In this document: piece after piece, positions 1 to 4,325 of the stretch
Position numbering within the stretch: the first letter of the stretch is position 1
Layout of the letters: each line of letters begins with the position of its first letter
DNA from: Megasphaera sp. UBA5897
GTDB lineage: Bacteria; Bacillota; Negativicutes; Veillonellales; Megasphaeraceae
Length of the DNA: 9,294 nucleotides
Reading direction: 5' to 3'
Assembly: GCA_002431345.1 (NCBI GenBank)
Contig: DJEN01000005.1
Location: 1-9,294 of the forward strand
Made by a program: the position numbers and the translations under genes
Notes under the pieces: model-generated
Seen by the model: the letters and a program-made list of their open reading frames with translations, nothing else
What the model was told of the DNA's origin: nothing
Database searches by the model: none

Positions 1-1
1 C

Positions 2-79
2 GGCGGCAGCCGCCAGGAAACGCCGCAGCAGGATATAACGGCATGGCTGGAACAAATCCGGCAGTTTGCCCAAGCATAA
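2..79 (+). CDS. 3' end of an unidentified gene (partial)
   Basis: The window opens inside a reading frame that ends at TAA 77-79. The 25 visible residues end in an amphipathic helix-like tail (DITAWLEQIRQFAQA). This is too short to assign a family; a flavodoxin-like or other alpha/beta protein ending in a C-terminal helix would fit but is a guess. The ribosome binding site of the next gene (AAGGAGG, 78-84) overlaps this stop codon, which suggests the two genes are translated from one message and gives the main support that this tail is real. Confidence 0.55.
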   Translation, partial: GGSRQETPQQDITAWLEQIRQFAQA

Positions 80-89
80 GGAGGCCTTG

Positions 90-527
90 ATGAAAAGAAA
101 ACGCAGCTGGATGACCGCGCTGTGTGCGGCCATCTTGACAATGACAATGATACCGATGGGAGCGATAACAATGGCAAATAACCAGACAGAAGAGAAAAAA
201 GCAGTAAAAATCGTACAGACGGCAGGACGAGATCGGCTCGGCAAGTTTGCGCCGGACTTTGCCCGGTATAATGATGACATCCTTTTTGGCGAAGTATGGT
301 CCCGCAACGACAAATTATCACTGCATGATCGGAGCTTGGTAACGATTTCCGCGTTAGTAGGTGCCGGCGTGACGGACAGCTCGCTCAAATATCATATTGC
401 AACGGCGAAGAAAAACGGCGTAACCAAAGACGAAATGGTCGAAATGATTACGCAGCTTGGCTTTTATGCCGGCTGGCCCAAAGCCTGGGCGGCTTTTAAC
501 ATGGCCAAAGAAGTATACGGCGAATAA
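90..527 (+). CDS. Exported carboxymuconolactone decarboxylase family protein
   Basis: The 145-residue product belongs to the small CMD/AhpD-like all-helical family. Visible family features are the PDFA segment (residues 55-58), LFGEVW (65-70), the LSLHDRSLVTISAL helix (76-89), the conserved His102 in KYHIA, and FYAGWP (125-130). There is no Cys in the core, so the CxxC redox centre of AhpD peroxidases is absent. The closest style is the gamma-carboxymuconolactone decarboxylase branch, whose true substrates are mostly unknown. The first 28 or so residues (MKRKR, a hydrophobic stretch, then ITMA before NNQ) look like a Sec signal peptide, which is unusual for this normally cytoplasmic family. 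There is no RR pair, so Tat export is not indicated. ATG 90 is chosen over the upstream TTG at 66 because AAGGAGG (78-84) lies 5 nt before it. It probably shares a message with the preceding gene, and a terminator follows. Confidence 0.85.
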   Translation: MKRKRSWMTALCAAILTMTMIPMGAITMANNQTEEKKAVKIVQTAGRDRLGKFAPDFARYNDDILFGEVWSRNDKLSLHDRSLVTISALVGAGVTDSSLKYHIATAKKNGVTKDEMVEMITQLGFYAGWPKAWAAFNMAKEVYGE

Positions 528-555
528 AGAACCGAATTTTTTTATAGGAAGAACA

Positions 556-602
556 CACAGGCAGCATCCCTGATACGGTGTATGCTGCCGTGCAGTGTTT
601 TT
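556..602 (+). terminator. Probable intrinsic terminator after the CMD-family gene
   Basis: GGCAGCAT (560-567) pairs perfectly with ATGCTGCC (582-589) across a 14-nt loop. CAC 556-558 can extend the stem with GTG 590-592 if A559 bulges. A T-rich run (598-607) begins several bases after the stem. The long loop and the gap before the T-run make it weaker than the terminator after metH, so partial read-through into the cupin gene is possible. Confidence 0.5.
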
Positions 603-638
603 CTCTTAATATATAGAATATAAGGAGTAAAGAAAACA

Positions 639-1055
639 ATGGCAGAATCTAAGGAAGCACAACAGCAATCAGGAGTTTTTGGAATAGGCGAAAAAAATAC
701 GGCCTATGCGAAATATTTTGTCGGACAGAGTTATCTCAACATGCTGACAACAGAACGCGTCGTCACGGCCAATGTGACCTTTGAACCGGGATGCCGCAAC
801 AACTGGCATATTCATCATAAAGGCGGACAGATTCTGCTTGTCACATCAGGGCGGGGCTGGTATCAGGAATGGGGCCAGCCGGCACGGGAACTGCATGCCG
901 GCGATGTCGTCAACATTCCGCCGGAAGTCAAGCATTGGCACGGCGCTGCCAAAAACAGCTGGTTTGCTCATGTAGCCATTGAAGTACCGGCAGACGGTGC
1001 CAGCAACGAATGGTGCGAACCTGTTGCCGATGATGCATACAACGCACTGCCGTAA
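639..1055 (+). CDS. Small single-domain cupin, similar in style to Mn-dependent hydroxynitrile lyases
   Basis: The 138-residue protein has one cupin barrel. Motif 1 contains H57-I-H59 and Q64, with Gln where many cupins have Glu. Motif 2 is GDVVNIPPEVKHWHGA with H99 and H101. His, His, Gln, His is the metal-ligand set I recall for the small bacterial manganese hydroxynitrile lyases, and surrounding text (VTFEPG, VTSGRGW, KHWHGAA, HVAIE) also resembles them. That subgroup also contains many proteins of unknown function, so lyase activity is an inference. No signal peptide is seen. The start ATG follows AAGGAG (622-627) by 11 nt. Cupins of this type are often encoded beside, or fused to, CMD-family proteins, as here, so the two may work on the same substrate despite the terminator between them. 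Confidence 0.85.
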   Translation: MAESKEAQQQSGVFGIGEKNTAYAKYFVGQSYLNMLTTERVVTANVTFEPGCRNNWHIHHKGGQILLVTSGRGWYQEWGQPARELHAGDVVNIPPEVKHWHGAAKNSWFAHVAIEVPADGASNEWCEPVADDAYNALP

Positions 1056-1080
1056 GTACAACAGGTAAAAAAAGAGCTGC

Positions 1081-1109
1081 TTTTCTAAATGTCACAGTCG
1101 TGATACAAT
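1081..1109 (+). promoter_or_regulatory. Putative extended -10 promoter for tatA-ogt
   Basis: TG (1101-1102) one base before TACAAT (1104-1109) forms an extended -10 element. The corresponding -35 position with a 17-bp spacer (TTTTCT, 1081-1086) is poor, as is common for extended -10 promoters. The predicted start near 1116 would give a leader of about 28 nt before tatA. Confidence 0.4.
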
Positions 1110-1143
1110 AAAGTGGATAGAATACTGTAACGAGGAGATCATC

Positions 1144-1374
1144 ATGCATTTAGGCGCACAAGAGTTAATCGTCATTTTATTGATTGTTCTCATTTTGTTT
1201 GGCGGCAAAAAAGTATCCGGTCTGGGCAAGGCACTGGGTACGAGCCTGCGTGAATTTAAAGAAGAAGTCAATAAAACAGATGATACAGTAAAAAAAGCAG
1301 CTGCCGATACGAAGGCCGTTTCCGCACAGACTGAAAAAACGGAAAAAGAAGATGCAGCTGCCGATAAGAACTAA
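1144..1374 (+). CDS. tatA: Sec-independent protein translocase subunit TatA/TatE
   Basis: The 76-residue product has the TatA architecture: a short N-terminal membrane helix (about residues 8-18) preceded by the polar residue E7, the FG hinge (F19-G20), an amphipathic helix (about 25-43, GLGKALGTSLREFKEEV), and a charged, disordered Lys/Glu/Ala-rich tail. TatA oligomers form the conduit that moves folded twin-arginine proteins across the cytoplasmic membrane with TatC. No tatC or tatB is in the window, so the receptor must be encoded elsewhere. GAGGAG (1132-1137) lies 6 nt before the ATG. The ogt RBS overlaps its stop codon, indicating a shared message. TatB is less likely given the short tail and the FGGKK hinge. 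Confidence 0.9.
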   Translation: MHLGAQELIVILLIVLILFGGKKVSGLGKALGTSLREFKEEVNKTDDTVKKAAADTKAVSAQTEKTEKEDAAADKN

Positions 1375-1389
1375 AGGAGAAGCAGCACT

Positions 1390-1914
1390 ATGTATTATAT
1401 ATCGTCATATGAAGCCCCTATGGGTGCATTGACATTGGTGAGCAATGAAGAATGTTTAATCGGAGCATGGTTTGAAGGACAGAAGTATTATATGGCATCG
1501 GTTGCCAAGGAAGACATGGTGCCGCAGGAAAACGCTGTCTTGACACGGACGAAAAAGTGGTTGGATGATTATTTTGCAGGACGAATGCCTGCGCTGATTA
1601 CCCTGCCGCTGGCACCGCAGGGCAGCTCGTTCCGCAGATTGGTCTGGCAGATATTGTGCCAAATCCCGTATGGACAAGTACGTACCTATAAAGAAATTGC
1701 CGATGAAGTTGCGTTGTATGAGGGAAAAGACCATATGTCTGCCCAGGCGGTTGGCGGTGCCGTAGGCCACAATCCGATATCCATCATCATTCCCTGCCAT
1801 CGTGTCGTTGGTGCGAATGGCAGTCTGACGGGCTATGCCGGCGGGCTGGATAAGAAAAAAGCACTGCTGCAGCATGAAGGCATTGATGTGACGACGCTTA
1901 GGCATAATGGATAG
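1390..1914 (+). CDS. ogt: Methylated-DNA--[protein]-cysteine S-methyltransferase
   Basis: The 174-residue suicide repair protein transfers the methyl group from O6-methylguanine (and O4-methylthymine) in DNA to its own cysteine. The active site is PCHRV at 135-139 with acceptor Cys136. A helix-turn-helix-like DNA-binding part precedes it (IPYGQVRTYKEIADEV), and the GSLTGYAGG segment follows. The length fits Ogt/MGMT; there is no Ada regulatory domain. Residue 119, where many family members carry the base-flipping arginine finger (RAVGGA), is Gln here (QAVGGA); I believe this occurs in a clostridial-type branch. AAGGAG (1374-1379) overlaps the tatA stop and sits 10 nt before the ATG. Coupling to tatA has no obvious functional meaning. 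Confidence 0.93.
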   Translation: MYYISSYEAPMGALTLVSNEECLIGAWFEGQKYYMASVAKEDMVPQENAVLTRTKKWLDDYFAGRMPALITLPLAPQGSSFRRLVWQILCQIPYGQVRTYKEIADEVALYEGKDHMSAQAVGGAVGHNPISIIIPCHRVVGANGSLTGYAGGLDKKKALLQHEGIDVTTLRHNG

Positions 1915-1935
1915 GGCTGATTTTCTAGATGCAGA

Positions 1936-1965
1936 TTGACAAGAAGACGGAACGTTTTATATAAT
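1936..1965 (+). promoter_or_regulatory. Consensus sigma-A promoter of the MATE leader
   Basis: TTGACA (1936-1941) and TATAAT (1960-1965) both match the consensus exactly, with an 18-bp spacer. Transcription should start near 1972. It lies 21 bp after the ogt stop and about 100 bp before the MATE start codon, with an intrinsic terminator in between. Confidence 0.8.
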
Positions 1966-2016
1966 AAGGTTGTTAAAATCTTAGGTAGTGGAATTTTCCG
2001 GACATTGTCATCTTTT

Positions 2017-2055
2017 AGCCACACAGTTATCTTGGATAATTGTGTGGCTTTTTCT
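2017..2055 (+). terminator. Intrinsic terminator inside the MATE leader (probable attenuator or sRNA end)
   Basis: AGCCACACAGTTATC (2017-2031) pairs with GATAATTGTGTGGCT (2035-2049) to give a 15-bp stem with one G-U pair and a 3-nt loop. A T-run follows directly (TTTTT from 2049, then CT). It also serves as the only terminator for tatA-ogt read-through. Because the strong promoter at 1936-1965 is upstream of it and the MATE RBS (2062-2067) only 7 bp downstream, it should cut most transcripts to about 84 nt unless something prevents folding. Confidence 0.88.
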
Positions 2056-2073
2056 GTATACAGGAGGATACGC

Positions 2074-3423
2074 ATGGATCATACGCTGATGAAAACAAAA
2101 CCTATTTTGCCTTTGCTGGCAGCTATGGCACTGCCGGCCGTGATTTCGATGATTGTCAACTCACTGTACAATATTATTGACAGCTTTTTCGTTGCCATGA
2201 TTAGTGAAGACGCTTTGACCGCCGTGTCTTTGGTATTTCCCATACAAAATGCCGTCAATGCCGTGAGCATTGGCTTTGGCGTAGGGCTGAATGCCGTGAT
2301 TTCCTTTTGCTTGGGAGCCAGGCAGGAACGGCTGGCTCATACGGCGGCTACGCACGGCATGGTATTATCGATACTGCACGGCTTGCTTTTGATGGGCTGC
2401 TGCATGGCCGTCATGCCTTCTTTTTTGCGGCTGTTTACACAGGATGCGCACATTATTTCGCTGGGCCTTACGTATGCGCATATTGTATTGGGCTTTTCCC
2501 TGGTTTTGACGATCGATTTGGCGTATGAAAAAATGTTTCAAGCCGTAGGACGCATGCAGGTATCCATGGTCAGCTTGATTTGCGGCTGCCTGACCAACAT
2601 TATTGGCGACCCGATTTTGATTTTTGGCTGGGGACCGATACCGGCATTGGGCATAGCCGGCGCCGCCTGGGCTACGGGCTTGGGACAAGCTGTATCGCTG
2701 CTCGTATACGTGGCAGTACAGCAATACCGGCCTATGCATGTACGGATTGCCAAAGCGTATTTGGTATGGGATATAGCACTGGATAAAAAAATATACAGCA
2801 TCGGTATCCCGGCGATTCTCAACATGGGACTGCCTTCTGTGTTGATTACGGCACTCAACGGCATGTTGTCCGTGTATTCTCCCATCTATGTCGTCGTGTT
2901 GGGGATTTATTATAAACTGCAGACGTTTTTATATATGCCGGCTAACGGCATCATTCAAGGCCTGCGCCCGTTGATGGGGTATAATTTTGGCGCGCGCTGT
3001 TATGACCGGGTAAGACGCTTGTATCGAACGACGCTGCTGCTGAACGGGCTGGTCATGGCAGGCGGCACGCTGGTTTGCTGGCTGGTTCCGGACGTGCTGA
3101 TACACTGGTTTTCACAAAATCCGGAAACGATAGCTGCCGGCAGCACGGCGCTTCGCACTATTAGCTTGGGATTTATCGTATCGGCTGTTTCCATTACGTC
3201 TTCCGGAGCCTTGGAAGGACTGGGCAAAGGGATGCCGTCGCTGTGGATTTCTCTGCTGCGCAACATTTTGGTGCTTATTCCGGCGGCGTATGCAGGCTGC
3301 CGGCTTTGGGGGCCGAACGGGATTTGGCACGCCTTTTGGCTGGCTGAAGCCGTGACGGCTGTCTGTGCCTGGTGCATATACTGCCGGGCTGCCGGGATTC
3401 CTGTGGAAAAACGTCGTGATTGA
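2074..3423 (+). CDS. MATE family multidrug/cation efflux transporter
   Basis: The 449-residue integral membrane protein has the length and hydrophobic profile of a 12-helix MATE antiporter, which exports drugs or metabolites in exchange for Na+ or H+. Family features are the first helix (ALPAVISMIVNSLYNIIDSF), the NIIGDPILIFGWGP segment with G178-D179-P180 closing the N-terminal half, the following GIAGAAWAT, and GLRPLMGYNFGA in the second half. The style is the MepA-like branch of Firmicutes; substrates cannot be read from sequence. ATG 2074 is chosen because AGGAGG (2062-2067) lies 6 nt upstream; the frame stays open to 1936 but that stretch contains the promoter and terminator. Expression is probably controlled at the leader terminator. 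The window shows no linked regulator gene. Confidence 0.93.
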   Translation: MDHTLMKTKPILPLLAAMALPAVISMIVNSLYNIIDSFFVAMISEDALTAVSLVFPIQNAVNAVSIGFGVGLNAVISFCLGARQERLAHTAATHGMVLSILHGLLLMGCCMAVMPSFLRLFTQDAHIISLGLTYAHIVLGFSLVLTIDLAYEKMFQAVGRMQVSMVSLICGCLTNIIGDPILIFGWGPIPALGIAGAAWATGLGQAVSLLVYVAVQQYRPMHVRIAKAYLVWDIALDKKIYSIGIPAILNMGLPSVLITALNGMLSVYSPIYVVVLGIYYKLQTFLYMPANGIIQGLRPLMGYNFGARCYDRVRRLYRTTLLLNGLVMAGGTLVCWLVPDVLIHWFSQNPETIAAGSTALRTISLGFIVSAVSITSSGALEGLGKGMPSLWISLLRNILVLIPAAYAGCRLWGPNGIWHAFWLAEAVTAVCAWCIYCRAAGIPVEKRRD

Positions 3424-3424
3424 C

Positions 3425-3453
3425 TGGTTTTTTCATCTGAAGTTTTGTATAAT
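3425..3453 (+). promoter_or_regulatory. Putative promoter for the pgeF-activator-metH operon
   Basis: A perfect -10 box TATAAT (3448-3453) lies 34 bp before the pgeF ATG, and the -35 position at 17-bp spacing (TGGTTT, 3425-3430) is weak. A better -35 (TTGACT, 3420-3425) overlaps the MATE stop but would need a 22-bp spacer. The gap is too short for a cobalamin or SAM riboswitch, so none controls this promoter. Confidence 0.45.
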
Positions 3454-3486
3454 AATAGCCATGTATAAGGCGAGGAGGCCAAAGGT

Positions 3487-4314
3487 ATGCTGGAAGAAAA
3501 AAATGGTGTTTCGTTTGTCACCTTTGATATATTTAAGACCATACCGGCTGTAACGGCTGCTGTATCGACACGCTGCGGCGGCCGCAGCCAGGGCGTCTTT
3601 TCTGCACGCAATATGAGTTTTGCCAGCGGTGAGCAGCCGGATACGATTCGGGCAAACCGCCGGGCTTATTTACAGGCACTGCATATAGACGCAGCCCAGA
3701 TCGTCTGCTGTAATCAGGTGCACGGCATCCATGTAGAGGCTGTCGGCAAGACTGCCTGCGGACGGGGCGCGCTGACGCGGGACACGGCGATTACTGCCTG
3801 TGACGGCTTGATTACCAATGAAAGCAATGTACCGCTGACGATGAACTTTGCTGATTGTACGCCACTGCTGCTGGCAGATCCGGTGCATCATGCCATCGCT
3901 GTCAGTCATGGCGGCTGGCGGGGCACGGCTGGCAACATCGGTAAGATAACGCTGCAGAAAATGGCAGACGCATACGGTACGCAGGCCTGTGATGTATTGG
4001 CTGCCATTGGGCCGGCTATTGGCGGCTGCTGTTTTGAAGTCGGCGCGGAAGTCATCGAACAATTCCGTCCGCTGTTTACGGCACAGGACCTAAACGAATT
4101 GGCGCGATACGTCCCGGACACAGGAAAATATTATTTCGATTTGCCAAAAGCCAATGAAAAACTGCTGCTGCAGGCAGGTGTTTTGCCAGAGCATTTGGAA
4201 AATGCCCATATCTGTACGTACTGCCGTGATGACTTATTTTATTCTTACCGCAAGGCATCGAAGCAGGGACAAAAGACAGGCCGGCATATGGCAGTCATCA
4301 TGTGGCGTGATTGA
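3487..4314 (+). CDS. pgeF: Peptidoglycan editing factor / purine nucleoside phosphorylase, YfiH (laccase-domain) family
   Basis: The 275-residue protein carries the YfiH/YlmD/DUF152 signatures: NQVHG with His79, ADCTPLL with Cys124, SHGGWRGTAGNI with His141, GPAIGGCCFEVG, and a C-terminal CTYCR...FYSYRK...TGRHMAVI block. His79, Cys124 and His141 form the metal/active site. Family members are often labelled polyphenol oxidase or laccase. Better-supported activities are zinc-dependent phosphorolysis of adenosine, inosine and S-methyl-5'-thioadenosine; the E. coli homologue was also linked to removal of mis-incorporated L-Ser in peptidoglycan precursors. The protein is cytoplasmic. GAGGAGG (3472-3478) lies 8 nt before the ATG. 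The stop codon overlaps the RBS of the corrinoid activator, so the two are probably co-transcribed; methylthioadenosine cleavage would fit beside methionine synthesis. Confidence 0.92.
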   Translation: MLEEKNGVSFVTFDIFKTIPAVTAAVSTRCGGRSQGVFSARNMSFASGEQPDTIRANRRAYLQALHIDAAQIVCCNQVHGIHVEAVGKTACGRGALTRDTAITACDGLITNESNVPLTMNFADCTPLLLADPVHHAIAVSHGGWRGTAGNIGKITLQKMADAYGTQACDVLAAIGPAIGGCCFEVGAEVIEQFRPLFTAQDLNELARYVPDTGKYYFDLPKANEKLLLQAGVLPEHLENAHICTYCRDDLFYSYRKASKQGQKTGRHMAVIMWRD

Positions 4315-4319
4315 GGTGA
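4313..4319 (+). promoter_or_regulatory. Ribosome binding site that fixes a TTG start
   Basis: GAGGTGA begins inside the pgeF TGA stop and ends 6 nt before TTG 4326. The first in-frame ATG, at 4362, has no comparable purine-rich site upstream, so the TTG is the best start for the 706-residue protein. Confidence 0.65.
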
Positions 4320-4325
4320 AGTACA

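Noticed and set aside
66..89. TTG at 66 as the start of the CMD-family gene
   Set aside because: AAGGAGG at 78-84 sits 5 nt before ATG 90, giving a normal signal peptide; the TTG has no RBS.
90..120. Twin-arginine signal on the CMD-family protein, suggested by the nearby tatA
   Set aside because: The N-terminus reads KRKRSW without an RR pair and lacks the rest of the Tat consensus; a Sec signal fits better.
610..627. TAGAAT (614-619) as a -10 box for the cupin gene
   Set aside because: It overlaps the RBS region, would leave almost no leader, and no -35 is found at suitable spacing.
1066..1088. Hairpin AAAAG-AGCTG-CTTTT after the cupin gene as a terminator
   Set aside because: The stem is only 5 bp and nearly all A-T, so it would not form a stable terminator.
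1936..2073. N-terminal extension of the MATE protein by 46 residues from a TTG at 1936
   Set aside because: The stretch contains the consensus promoter (the TTG is part of its -35) and a strong terminator, and a good RBS precedes ATG 2074.
3424..3486. Cobalamin or SAM riboswitch controlling the metH operon
   Set aside because: Only 63 bp separate the MATE stop from the pgeF start, too little for either riboswitch, and no B12-box-like sequence is seen.
3000..3611. 203-codon minus-strand frame spanning the end of the MATE gene and the start of pgeF
   Set aside because: It covers two well-supported genes and their promoter gap and has no recognisable motif.
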